Shown here in pieces: positions 26,507 to 34,205 of a stretch of DNA of 64,000 nucleotides. A program made the position numbers and the translations under genes. How positions within the stretch are numbered: the first letter of the stretch is position 1; each line of letters starts with the position of its first letter. The stretch is from Poriferisodalis sp965226645 (GTDB lineage: Bacteria; Actinomycetota; Acidimicrobiia; Acidimicrobiales; Poriferisodalaceae). The notes beneath the pieces were generated by a model. It had not been told where the DNA came from and ran no database searches. It was given only the letters and a program-made list of their open reading frames with translations. The stretch lies in assembly GCA_965226645.1 (NCBI GenBank), contig CBDDDL010000004.1, positions 682,001 through 746,000 of the forward strand. Direction: 5' to 3'.

Positions 26507-26903
26507 GCGCGAGCCACTGGCCGCCGGGACTCCGCTAGTGCTGTGTCCGCAAACGTTCGTCGGGTTCGAATCCGGCAAATCGCCTGAATTCAAGGGTTTC
26601 GACACATGTGTGAGCGCGCAAACGTTGGCGGACACAGCACTAGTCGGCGGCGAGGTCGTGTCCTCCATACCATTCGACATGGACCCCAACGGTACGGCCT
26701 CAACCATCAAGGCTTGCATGGTGGCGAATCCGCCTCTGCCGACTGGTCTCGCCGATTGGCGAGTGCTGTTCAGCCCCATGAGTCCAACCGCTCGCGAACC
26801 CCGGCCGTCGAGTGGATTCGCCAGCAGGCAAACCCACATCGCGATGGAGTGCCTCCGCGCACGGCCACCGCCGCGCGTACGCTCCGCCACGAGGGGGTGA
26901 CCC
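26507..26903. other. 397-bp gene-free region between argG and the M20 gene
   Basis: Besides the 109-bp inverted-repeat element (26535-26643), about 230 bp remain before the peptidase gene. The last part holds TACGCT (26878-26883) and the GAGGGGGTGA ribosome site of the peptidase. No further gene, tRNA or palindrome was recognised. On the minus strand the argG frame stays open across the region but shows no homology. Confidence 0.6.
26535..26643. mobile_element. 109-bp MITE-like element with 23-bp terminal inverted repeats
   Basis: The left end begins CTAGTGCTGTGTCCGC and continues A-AACGTT; the right end is its reverse complement with one mismatch in 23 positions. The outermost CTAG at both ends may be a 4-bp target duplication (YTAR type), leaving inner repeats that start TG and end CA. 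The interior of about 60 bp codes for nothing recognisable. It sits 29 bp upstream of the argG start, so it may supply or alter argG transcription or its leader. No transposase is in the window. Confidence 0.7.
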
Positions 26904-28088
26904 ATGAATGACGGCACGGCGACAGGCACCACTGGCGGCGCAGCGACGGGCCAGTCGATGGCGGAGCTGCTGAGCGAGATGGTGCGCATCCCCAGCGTCA
27001 ACCCGATGCACCACGGACCGCGCTCGGGCACGGTCGCCGAAGCCGACATGGCCAACTGGGTGGCGCAACGAGCCGAAGCCCTGGGCGCCGAGGTCGAACT
27101 GGACGAGATCGAGCCGGGACGGCCCAACGTCTACGCCCGGTTCGCGGGCCGCACCGAGCGAATGCTCGCCGTCGATGTGCACCTCGACACTGTCGGTGTC
27201 GAGCACATGGAAGGCGACCCCTTCGACGGCCGCATAACCGAGGGCCGCGTCTGGGGGCGGGGGGCCGTCGACACCAAGGCGACCATGGCCGTCGTGCTCG
27301 CCGTGATGGGCGAGATGACCGCCGCCGGGCAACAACCGATGTGCACCGTCGAGCTGGTCGGGACCATTTCGGAAGAAGGGGGTGGCCTGGCCGGCGCGTC
27401 CGCCTACCGCGACCGGCTGCTTGAGCGCGGCGAGCGCCGCGAGCAGATCGTGGTCGCCGAGCCGACGATGTGTGCACCGGTGTACGGCCACAAGGGCGGT
27501 CTCGGCCTCGAAGTCGAGGTGGAGGGCCGTGCAGCGCACTCGTCCAAGCCCCACCTCGGAATCAACGCTTTGTCAGCCGGAGCCCGCATTGTGGCCGCGA
27601 TCGATACAGAACAGGAACGACTCGCGAACCAGCGCGAGGTCGGCGCACTGGGTGTCGGCACCGTGTCAGTCAATGAGATGAGCGGGGGGCGTGCACGCAA
27701 CATCGTGCCCGACCACTGCGAGCTGTACGTCGGGCGGCGGATCGCCGACCGGGAGGACTACGAGGAGGAGTTCGCCCGTCTCACCGAGGTGATACGTGCC
27801 GCAGCGCTGCCGGCCCGTGTCAAGGTGCACTTGGCGAATGGGTTCGGCAGCAACGCGTTCTTCCAGGCCCCTGGGAGCGACCTGGTGACCGCGCTCACGG
27901 AGATGTCGGGATACGGTCCGGCTGTCGCGGACTTCGGCACGAACGCTCTGCGATACGGCGAGGTGGCCGATCAGATCGTGGTGTTCGGTCCAGGCTCCAT
28001 CGACCAGGCCCACCAGGCCATCGAGTGGGTCGAGATCGCCGAGCTCGAGCGCGCGGCCGATGTCTACCGCCAGCTGCTGAAGCGCTAG
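26904..28088 (+). CDS. M20-family metallopeptidase (ArgE/DapE-like deacylase)
   Basis: A 394-residue M20 dizinc hydrolase. VDVHLDTVG carries the first metal His and Asp, GRGAVDTKATMA the bridging Asp, and TISEEGGGLAGASAYRD the catalytic Glu pair; a dimerisation domain lies in between and the last metal His is in the FGPGSIDQAHQAIEWVE segment. The family includes acetylornithine deacetylase, succinyl-diaminopimelate desuccinylase and carboxypeptidase G2. Being divergent from argG makes an ArgE role tempting but unproven. ATG 26904 follows GAGGGGGTGA, and TACGCT at 26878 is a fitting -10, so this gene is leadered. Confidence 0.87.
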   Translation: MNDGTATGTTGGAATGQSMAELLSEMVRIPSVNPMHHGPRSGTVAEADMANWVAQRAEALGAEVELDEIEPGRPNVYARFAGRTERMLAVDVHLDTVGVEHMEGDPFDGRITEGRVWGRGAVDTKATMAVVLAVMGEMTAAGQQPMCTVELVGTISEEGGGLAGASAYRDRLLERGERREQIVVAEPTMCAPVYGHKGGLGLEVEVEGRAAHSSKPHLGINALSAGARIVAAIDTEQERLANQREVGALGVGTVSVNEMSGGRARNIVPDHCELYVGRRIADREDYEEEFARLTEVIRAAALPARVKVHLANGFGSNAFFQAPGSDLVTALTEMSGYGPAVADFGTNALRYGEVADQIVVFGPGSIDQAHQAIEWVEIAELERAADVYRQLLKR

Positions 28089-28133
28089 CGCGCTAGCGCC
28101 TGCAAGCCTGGCCGGCCCCGGCGGTCCGGTGTG

Positions 28134-28589
28134 TCAATCGCGCGCTGCGGTGATGAACACCGGGATCTCGCGGTCGGTCTTCACCTGATACTCGGCATAG
28201 GGCGGGAAGGCCTCCACGCAGCGTTGCCACCACTCCGCACGCTCGTCGCCGGTCACGAGCCTCACCGTCGTCTCGAAAGGCTCGGGACCATCCTGAATCA
28301 ACACGGTCGGGTCGGCTACGAGGTTGTGGTACCAGCCCGGATGCGCGGGAGCGCCTCCCTTGGAGCCGACAATGGCGTATTCGCCCTCGTGCTCGACGCG
28401 CATCAGCGGAACCTTGCGCACGAGTCCAGACCGATGTCCCACCGTGGTCATGACGATGATCGGCAAGCCGGTGTCGCGCAGTGTGCTGGCATCGGCGCCG
28501 GACGATGCCTCGTACGCATCGGCCTGTTCCCTCACCCAATCCCAGGTGCTGGGCCCGTAGTCGCCGTCGAATCTGTCGCTGTGTGCCAT
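28134..28589 (-). CDS. deazaflavin (F420)-dependent nitroreductase-family protein
   Basis: A 151-residue DUF385/Ddn-like protein, the split beta-barrel family that binds reduced coenzyme F420 in actinobacteria. Markers: LPIIVMTTVGHRSGLVRKVPL, then SKGGAPAHPGWYHNLVADP which is typical of the F420 subgroup, and VRLVTGDERAEWW. It may reduce quinones or enones or help against oxidative stress. ATG 28589 is fixed by TAGATT 7 nt upstream. F420 synthesis is represented in the window by fbiC at 34202. It is divergent from the small protein gene at 28655. Confidence 0.87.
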   Translation of the reverse strand: MAHSDRFDGDYGPSTWDWVREQADAYEASSGADASTLRDTGLPIIVMTTVGHRSGLVRKVPLMRVEHEGEYAIVGSKGGAPAHPGWYHNLVADPTVLIQDGPEPFETTVRLVTGDERAEWWQRCVEAFPPYAEYQVKTDREIPVFITAARD

Positions 28590-28596
28590 GCGGTGC

Positions 28597-28602
28597 AATC
28601 TA
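28597..28602 (-). promoter_or_regulatory. -10 hexamer TAGATT for the F420 oxidoreductase gene
   Basis: Minus-strand TAGATT ends 7 nt before ATG 28589; leaderless geometry. Confidence 0.5.
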
Positions 28603-28641
28603 CGCGGGTGAAGCGTTCGCGAGCCGAGGTTGCGGCACGCC

Positions 28642-28647
28642 TACGAT
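28642..28647 (+). promoter_or_regulatory. -10 hexamer TACGAT for the 149-residue protein gene
   Basis: TACGAT ends 7 nt before GTG 28655, which decides that start over the ATG at 28664. Confidence 0.5.
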
Positions 28648-28654
28648 CCTGAGC

Positions 28655-29104
28655 GTGCAGATCATGTCCGCCCTCTTCATCGAACACTTCGACATGCGCC
28701 AGGCCGCTGGCGGCGCGGCCCGCATCGATCTTGTCGGCGTGCACTTCTCCATGGCGGCGCCTGGGCCGTTCCCGGTCACCATCAACCCGCACATGCTCGT
28801 GCTTGTGCGCTGCCCATCGACTCACGGCGGTCTCGCAGCACTCGAAGTGCGCTTCCTGCGCGGCGAGACTCAGCTAGCCCGCAACGTGCAGCCACTCAGC
28901 GTGGAACCAGGCAAGTTCGGCTACAACCTCGTCCAGGCCGACCTTACGTTTGACGAGCCGTCCACGATCGAGGCCCATTGCCGGATCGATCAGGGTGAGG
29001 TCGTCGTGGTGCCGTTGACCATGAATCCGCCCGCCGACGAAGGCGACAGTCCGGCACCCTCTGCCGGCGGATGGACCGGTACTCCCGCGGAACGAGCGGG
29101 CTAG
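28655..29104 (+). CDS. uncharacterised 149-residue protein
   Basis: I do not recognise the function. The protein begins VQIMSALFIEHFD; residues 10-120 alternate hydrophobic strands (IDLVGVHFSM, MLVLVRCP, LEVRFLRG, IEAHCRI, EVVVVPLTM), suggesting a beta-sandwich. The last 20 residues are Pro/Gly/Ala-rich and probably disordered. There is no signal peptide. GTG 28655 is set by the TACGAT hexamer upstream. A FIST sensor gene starts 15 nt downstream, so the two are likely co-transcribed and may act together. It resembles small all-beta DUF proteins of actinobacteria, but I cannot name one with confidence. Confidence 0.65.
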   Translation: MQIMSALFIEHFDMRQAAGGAARIDLVGVHFSMAAPGPFPVTINPHMLVLVRCPSTHGGLAALEVRFLRGETQLARNVQPLSVEPGKFGYNLVQADLTFDEPSTIEAHCRIDQGEVVVVPLTMNPPADEGDSPAPSAGGWTGTPAERAG

Positions 29105-29119
29105 ACAGGTCGATCGTCG

Positions 29120-30295
29120 ATGCCGTTCACCGTCGGGCTGTCACAGCACATCGATCCTGGCATCGCCGTCGGCGAAGTCGTCGGGCGTGTGCTGGATCGC
29201 GTCGGACCCTCGCCGGACATCGCCCTCCTGTTCACGTCGGGCGAACACGGCAGAGCGATCGAGAAGATCGCGGCGACAATCGCCGAGTTGCTCGATCCCA
29301 CTGCATTCATCGGCACCACGGCGTGTTCGGTCGCAGCCGGAGAGCGTGAGATCGAAGAAGACACCGCTGTGGTGCTGTGGGCAGGCACGTTGGGCTCCGG
29401 CGACGGACCGAGGGCGCGCGCCGTGCGGCTGGCAGGCGTGCCCGACCCGACGGCCGACGACGAGTCCCTGGCAGCGGCGCTCACGGAGGTCGTCGCCGCC
29501 GGGAATCACTCGTTGATCCTGCTGGCGGACCCCTTCTCGTTCGGGGTTGATGCGGCACTCGCTCACTGGGCCGACCGCTGGCCGCAGGTGAGCGTCCTCG
29601 GCGGCTTGGCGTCTGCGGCACCCGTGCCCGGAGGCAACCGCGTGATCGTCGACGGCAGCGCGCACTCCGATGGCGCAGTTGCGCTCGTGGTCGGTGGCTC
29701 GGCGACAGTGACGCACCTGGTCTCCCAAGGCTGCCGGCCCATCGGACAGCCGTACATCATCACCTCCGCCGAGGGCAACGTCGTGCGTGCCCTGGGCGGA
29801 AAGCCGCCGTTCGAACGGCTACAGCGCACATTTTCCCAGCTTGAACCCTCCGACCAGCGCCTGGTCCAACGCGGGCTGCACGTGGGCCGGGTAACCGATG
29901 AACGCAAGAGCGACTTCGGGCGCGGCGACTTCCTGATCCGTGGCGTTCTCGGCGCGGACCGCGCCACTGGCGCTATGGCGATCGGCGATGAGGCGCCCGT
30001 CGGTGCGACTGTTCAATTCCACGTGCGCGATGCCCGGACTGCGGACGAAGACCTACGCGCAGCGCTCGAAGAAACGGCAATGACGCAGGGAGCGCTGTTG
30101 TTCACATGCAACGGGCGTGGAACGCACCTGTTCGACACTCCGCACCACGACGCTGCGATCCTCGCTGAGCACGCCTCAACCGAGGTGGGCGGGATGTTCT
30201 GCGCCGGGGAAATCGGCCCGGTCGGCTCGCGTTCGTATGTGCACGGCTTCACTGCCTCGATGGCGTTGTTCGCCGACAGCGACGACGCCTTGTGA
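29120..30295 (+). CDS. FIST-domain signalling protein
   Basis: A 391-residue protein with FIST N- and C-terminal domains, a ligand-sensing module often linked to amino-acid perception or cyclic-nucleotide and chemotaxis circuits. N-terminal: FTSGEHGRAIEKIAATIAEL, IGTTACSVAAGEREIEEDTA and ADPFSFGVDAAL; the C-terminal domain ends GALLFTCNGRGTHLF, GGMFCAGEIGPVGSRSYVHGF, the conserved FIST_C signature. No output domain (kinase, GGDEF) is fused, so it must pass the signal to another protein. It lies 15 nt after the unknown gene at 28655, probably in one operon. Cytoplasmic. Confidence 0.87.
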   Translation: MPFTVGLSQHIDPGIAVGEVVGRVLDRVGPSPDIALLFTSGEHGRAIEKIAATIAELLDPTAFIGTTACSVAAGEREIEEDTAVVLWAGTLGSGDGPRARAVRLAGVPDPTADDESLAAALTEVVAAGNHSLILLADPFSFGVDAALAHWADRWPQVSVLGGLASAAPVPGGNRVIVDGSAHSDGAVALVVGGSATVTHLVSQGCRPIGQPYIITSAEGNVVRALGGKPPFERLQRTFSQLEPSDQRLVQRGLHVGRVTDERKSDFGRGDFLIRGVLGADRATGAMAIGDEAPVGATVQFHVRDARTADEDLRAALEETAMTQGALLFTCNGRGTHLFDTPHHDAAILAEHASTEVGGMFCAGEIGPVGSRSYVHGFTASMALFADSDDAL

Positions 30296-30340
30296 CCGTG
30301 CACGCCCAGCGATGGGGGGACTCCGAGCAAGCCGTGACCA

Positions 30341-30396
30341 GTGAGTCCCGAACCATGAACACAGAATCGTGAGTCCCGAACAGTGAGCACAGAACT
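30341..30396 (+). repeat. tandem 28-bp duplication at the transketolase start
   Basis: Units 30341-30368 and 30369-30396 agree at 23 of 28 positions. Unit 2 contains the GTG start of transketolase; unit 1 has ATG 30355 at nearly the same place, but that frame ends after five codons (MNTES, stop). Confidence 0.75.
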
Positions 30397-32332
30397 CGAA
30401 GTCCGCCAAATCAACACGATCCGGGCACTGGCGGCCGATGCGGTGATGCGCGCACGCAGTGGGCACACCGGTACGGCCATGGCGTTGGCACCCCTGGCAC
30501 ATGTGCTGTTCACCCGCATCATGCGCTACGACGCCGCCGCACCGGACTGGCGGGACCGAGATCGTTTCATTCTCTCCGCGGGCCATGCGTCGATGCTCGT
30601 CTATGCGATGACGCACTTGCTGGGCTATGGCGTGACGCTCGACGACATTCGCTCGTTCCGCCAGCTGGGCTCGATCACGGCCGGGCATCCCGAACGTGGG
30701 CTGGCGCCTGGCGTCGAGGTGACGACTGGCCCGTTGGGCCAAGGATTCGCCAACGCGGTCGGTATGGCGATCGCCGAACGGAACCTGCGGGCGCGCTTGG
30801 GTGCCGACCTTGTCGACCACCGCACGTTCGTCATCGTGAGCGACGGTGATCTGATGGAGGGCATCAGCCACGAAACCGCCTCACTCGCAGGACATCAGCA
30901 GCTCGGCAGGCTGATCGCGATCTACGACGACAACCGCATCACGATCGACGGCAGCACCGACCTGGCGCTGAGCGACGACGCATCCCTCCGATTCCGCTCA
31001 TACGGCTGGCACGTGACCGATGTCGGCGAAGCCGCCGAGGACCTCGACACATTGGAGCGGGCGATACGGGCAGCGCTGCTTGTCAACGACCGCCCGTCGA
31101 TGATTATCGTGCGCAGCCATATTGGCTACCCCATGCCCACCGCCATCGACACCCCAGCGGCGCACGGCGCCATCACCGATGCCTCCGAGATCGCCGCGAC
31201 CAAGCTCGCCATGGGCATGGATCCCGAAGCCGAGTTCGTCGTGGACGACGACGTGGCACGGGCTTACCTCGAAGCAGGTCAGGGAGGCGAGTCCGAACGC
31301 GTCGAGTGGGAATCGCGGCTCGCTGTGAGCGGTCACGATCAAGCATGGCTGGACGCGCTGTGGTCGGCTCGGGCCACAGAAGGCGCCGCGGCGTCCTCGC
31401 CCGTGTTCGACGCCGGCACGCAGATGGCGACGCGAGTCGCTGCCAATCGAGTCCTCGACGCTGCGCTCGACACAGTGCCAGCGCTCATCTGCGGCGGCGC
31501 GGACCTCACGGGCAACACCGGCACCAACGTGAACGCGGAAGTGCTGTCGGCGGCGAATCCCGGGGGGCGCAAGATCTACTACGGGGTCCGCGAACATGCG
31601 ATGGGTGCAATCGCCAACGGCATGGCACTGCACGGCGGCGTCTTGCCTGTCGTCGGCACATTCTTCGTGTTCAGCGATTACATGCGGCCGGCCGTGCGAC
31701 TGGCGGCGCTGAGCGGCGCCAAGTCGGTGTTCGTATGGACTCATGACTCGATCGGCGTCGGCGAAGACGGGCCGACACATCAGCCGGTCGAGCACCTCGC
31801 GTCGCTGCGTGCAATCCCGGGCCTCTGCGTCATCCGGCCCGCAGACGCGAACGAGACCGTTCAGGCATGGCAGGTCGCGGTGAACCGCGACGGACCCACA
31901 GCACTTGTGCTCACGCGTCAGAACGTGCCGGTGCTCGATGGCACAGACCGCGCAGGGCAGGTGGCGCGCGGCGCGTACATCCTCATCGACACACCGTCTC
32001 CGTCCGTCATCCTGGCGGGCACGGGCAGCGAGGTGCAGTGCTGCATTGACGCCGCCGGGCTGCTGGCGACAGACGGCATCGCCACCACCGTGGTGTCGAT
32101 GCCCAGCTGGGACCGCTTCGAGGCTCAAAGCGTCGAGTACCGGTCGTCGGTGCTGCCTCGAGGCGTGCCCGTGCTGGGTGTGGAAGCTGCTGCATCGTTT
32201 GGCTGGGACCGCTATGCCGACGCCACCGTCACCATGGATCGCTTCGGAGCGAGTGCTCCTGGGGCCGAGTTGATGACGCACTTCGGCTTCACAGCCCAGG
32301 CGATCGCCGACGCCGCCCGCAAGCTGCTCTAG
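30383..32332 (+). CDS. tkt: transketolase
   Basis: A 649-residue thiamin-diphosphate enzyme moving two-carbon units between sugar phosphates in the pentose phosphate pathway. SGHTGTAMALAPLAH is at the N terminus; the TPP motif runs from SDGDLMEGISHE to YDDNRI; the pyrimidine-binding domain has YYGVREHAMGAIANG and the C-terminal domain follows ILAGTGSEVQ. Slightly shorter than the usual 660-700. The GTG 30383 start lies in the second unit of a 28-bp tandem duplication; the corresponding ATG of the first unit opens only a 5-codon frame. Transaldolase follows 151 nt downstream, giving a non-oxidative pentose phosphate block. Confidence 0.93.
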   Translation: MSTELEVRQINTIRALAADAVMRARSGHTGTAMALAPLAHVLFTRIMRYDAAAPDWRDRDRFILSAGHASMLVYAMTHLLGYGVTLDDIRSFRQLGSITAGHPERGLAPGVEVTTGPLGQGFANAVGMAIAERNLRARLGADLVDHRTFVIVSDGDLMEGISHETASLAGHQQLGRLIAIYDDNRITIDGSTDLALSDDASLRFRSYGWHVTDVGEAAEDLDTLERAIRAALLVNDRPSMIIVRSHIGYPMPTAIDTPAAHGAITDASEIAATKLAMGMDPEAEFVVDDDVARAYLEAGQGGESERVEWESRLAVSGHDQAWLDALWSARATEGAAASSPVFDAGTQMATRVAANRVLDAALDTVPALICGGADLTGNTGTNVNAEVLSAANPGGRKIYYGVREHAMGAIANGMALHGGVLPVVGTFFVFSDYMRPAVRLAALSGAKSVFVWTHDSIGVGEDGPTHQPVEHLASLRAIPGLCVIRPADANETVQAWQVAVNRDGPTALVLTRQNVPVLDGTDRAGQVARGAYILIDTPSPSVILAGTGSEVQCCIDAAGLLATDGIATTVVSMPSWDRFEAQSVEYRSSVLPRGVPVLGVEAAASFGWDRYADATVTMDRFGASAPGAELMTHFGFTAQAIADAARKLL

Positions 32333-32483
32333 CCCACAAGCTGGGGTGCCGTCGGATATTCCATGTTCGCGGCGCTGGGCACGACAGACTGAGCCCACGA
32401 CGTCCGGTTACCGGGACGAGAGCGCTGCCGCCCGCAAGGCGGCGGAGGGACACAACATGAGAGACGGCACAGGAGGCGGAGCC

Positions 32484-33590
32484 ATGATCGGACGGCTCGC
32501 GGCGCTGAACGAAGAGCACCAACAGAGCCCCTGGCTCGACAACCTGCGACGGGGCTGGCTGACCGGCGGTGAGCTCAATCAGTGGGTGGAACGCGGAATC
32601 CGCGGCCTGACGTCGAATCCATCGATCTTCCAGAAGGCAATCGACTCCTCCGACGACTACGACGAACAATTCGGCGATCTTGTGCGCAGCGGCGACTCGG
32701 TAGACAGCGCGTACTGGCAACTCGTGACCAGCGACATCTCAGGTGCACTGAGCGCGCTCGGTCCTGTCCACGACGCATCGAGCGGTACAGACGGATTCGT
32801 CTCGGTCGAAGTGGATCCTGCTCTGGCTCACGACACCCGCGCGACCGTGCGCGCCGCACGCGAATTGCACGAATCCATCGCGCGGCCGAACCTGATGGTG
32901 AAGATTCCCGGCACTGCCGAAGGACTGCCTGCGATCAGGCAGATGATCGCCGAGGGCCACAGCATCAACGTGACGCTCATCTTTTCGGTGGCGCGCTACG
33001 AGCAGGTGGCGGAGGCGTACGTGAGCGGGCTGGAGGATCGGGCCGCTGCCGGCGAGACTGATCTGCGCGGCATCGCGAGCGTGGCTTCGTTCTTCGTCAG
33101 CAGGACCGACACCGAGGTGGACCGCCGTCTCGACGCCGTCGGCACTCAGAGCGCTTTGGCGTTGCGGGGCCGTACCGCGGTGGCCCAGGCACAAGCTGCG
33201 TACGGTCGCTTCGCCGAGATCTTCGGCGGTCCGCGCTGGGAAGCTCTCGAAGCACTCGGTGCGCAATGCCAGCGCCCGTTGTGGGCGTCCACCAGCACGA
33301 AGAACCCGGCCTATCCCGACACGCTCTACGTCGACGAGCTCATCGGTCCCCGCACGGTGAACACCATGCCCGACGACACGCTGGCCGCCTTCTGCGATCA
33401 CGGCAAGCTCCGCCGCACTGTCGACGCGGACCAATCCGCGGCGCGCTACGTGCTCGATGCCGTGGCCTCGCACGGCATCGACCTCGACGACGTCGCCGCG
33501 ACGCTCGAGGCACAAGGCGTGGCGGCGTTCTCCAAGAGCTTCGACGAGCTGCTCGTCTCGCTTCAGTCCAAGGCTGACGCACTGGTGTAG
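32484..33590 (+). CDS. tal: transaldolase
   Basis: A 368-residue transaldolase of the longer actinobacterial class, transferring a dihydroxyacetone unit from sedoheptulose 7-phosphate to glyceraldehyde 3-phosphate. Segments: LTSNPSIFQKAI near the N terminus, LMVKIPGTAEGLPAI with the Schiff-base Lys, VTLIFSVARYEQVAEAY, and WASTSTKNPAYPDTLYVDEL. ATG 32484 is chosen because AGGAGG stands 7 nt upstream; an in-frame ATG at 32457 has a poorer site. It is downstream of transketolase and in the same direction, but the 151-bp gap leaves room for its own promoter. No zwf or opcA gene follows, as often occurs in actinobacteria. Confidence 0.93.
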   Translation: MIGRLAALNEEHQQSPWLDNLRRGWLTGGELNQWVERGIRGLTSNPSIFQKAIDSSDDYDEQFGDLVRSGDSVDSAYWQLVTSDISGALSALGPVHDASSGTDGFVSVEVDPALAHDTRATVRAARELHESIARPNLMVKIPGTAEGLPAIRQMIAEGHSINVTLIFSVARYEQVAEAYVSGLEDRAAAGETDLRGIASVASFFVSRTDTEVDRRLDAVGTQSALALRGRTAVAQAQAAYGRFAEIFGGPRWEALEALGAQCQRPLWASTSTKNPAYPDTLYVDELIGPRTVNTMPDDTLAAFCDHGKLRRTVDADQSAARYVLDAVASHGIDLDDVAATLEAQGVAAFSKSFDELLVSLQSKADALV

Positions 33591-33625
33591 CCCAGCTGGC
33601 GACCTGGAGGCATACAGCGAGTCAG

Positions 33626-33654
33626 TTGCAATCCAAAACTTACTGACCTAGCCT
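33626..33654 (+). promoter_or_regulatory. promoter of the hxlR-fbiC operon
   Basis: TTGCAA (33626-33631), a 17-nt spacer and TAGCCT (33649-33654), which ends 8 nt before GTG 33663. It is the only site in the window where a good -35 is paired with the leaderless -10. CAGT and ACTG (33623-33645) flank the spacer and may mark an operator. Confidence 0.6.
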
Positions 33655-33662
33655 GTGCGGCC

Positions 33663-34205
33663 GTGACTCAGGTCTCCGCCTCGGCGCCCACCTGCTCGAT
33701 TCAGGCGACGCTCGACATCGTGGGCGATCGGTGGTCGCTGTTGATCCTGCGTGACCTGTTCCGCGGCGTGCGCCGCTTCAGCGCGATGCAGCACGACCTG
33801 GGCATCGCTCGCAACATGCTGGCTGACCGGCTGAGCCGCCTCACCGAAGCCGGTGTCGTCGCGAAGGTGCCGTACCAGCAACGACCGACTCGCTACGACT
33901 ACGTGCTCACCCCGAAGGGCCTGGACCTGTCCGGAAGCCTGTTGGCGCTGATGCGGTGGGGTGACCGCTGGTGCCAGGACGGCGACGCTCCGACCGTGCT
34001 CGTGCACGCCGACTGCGGCACGCCGCTCGAAGTCGCGACTCGGTGTCCATGCTGTGACGAGGCCGTCAGCCCTACACGGATCCGCAACCGCCGAGGCGCC
34101 CCATCCGAGAACGTCTCAGCATTCCCCGAACCTGACCGCGAGAGCGCCAAACCCGGACGCTCCGAATATCGGAACTACCGAAACCCGAACGGAGGGGTCT
34201 CGTGA
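33663..34205 (+). CDS. HxlR-family transcriptional regulator with C-terminal Cys cluster
   Basis: A 180-residue winged-helix regulator. Residues 10-95 form the HxlR DNA-binding domain: CSIQATLDIVGDRWSLLILRD, RFSAMQHDLGIARNMLADRL, and RYDYVLTPKG. Cys11 at the usual N-terminal position could sense redox or electrophiles. The region after residue 115 has HADCG and CPCC, a zinc-ribbon-like set seen in many actinobacterial members, followed by a disordered tail. GTG 33663 is set by TAGCCT upstream. The stop overlaps the GTG of fbiC (GTGA), so the regulator and FO synthase are co-translated; autoregulation at its own promoter is likely. Confidence 0.9.
   Translation: MTQVSASAPTCSIQATLDIVGDRWSLLILRDLFRGVRRFSAMQHDLGIARNMLADRLSRLTEAGVVAKVPYQQRPTRYDYVLTPKGLDLSGSLLALMRWGDRWCQDGDAPTVLVHADCGTPLEVATRCPCCDEAVSPTRIRNRRGAPSENVSAFPEPDRESAKPGRSEYRNYRNPNGGVS

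Noticed and set aside
26555..26575. GGTTCGAATCC inside the inverted-repeat element, similar to a tRNA T-loop
   Set aside because: The flanking stem pairs poorly and there is no acceptor stem, D arm or anticodon arm around it.
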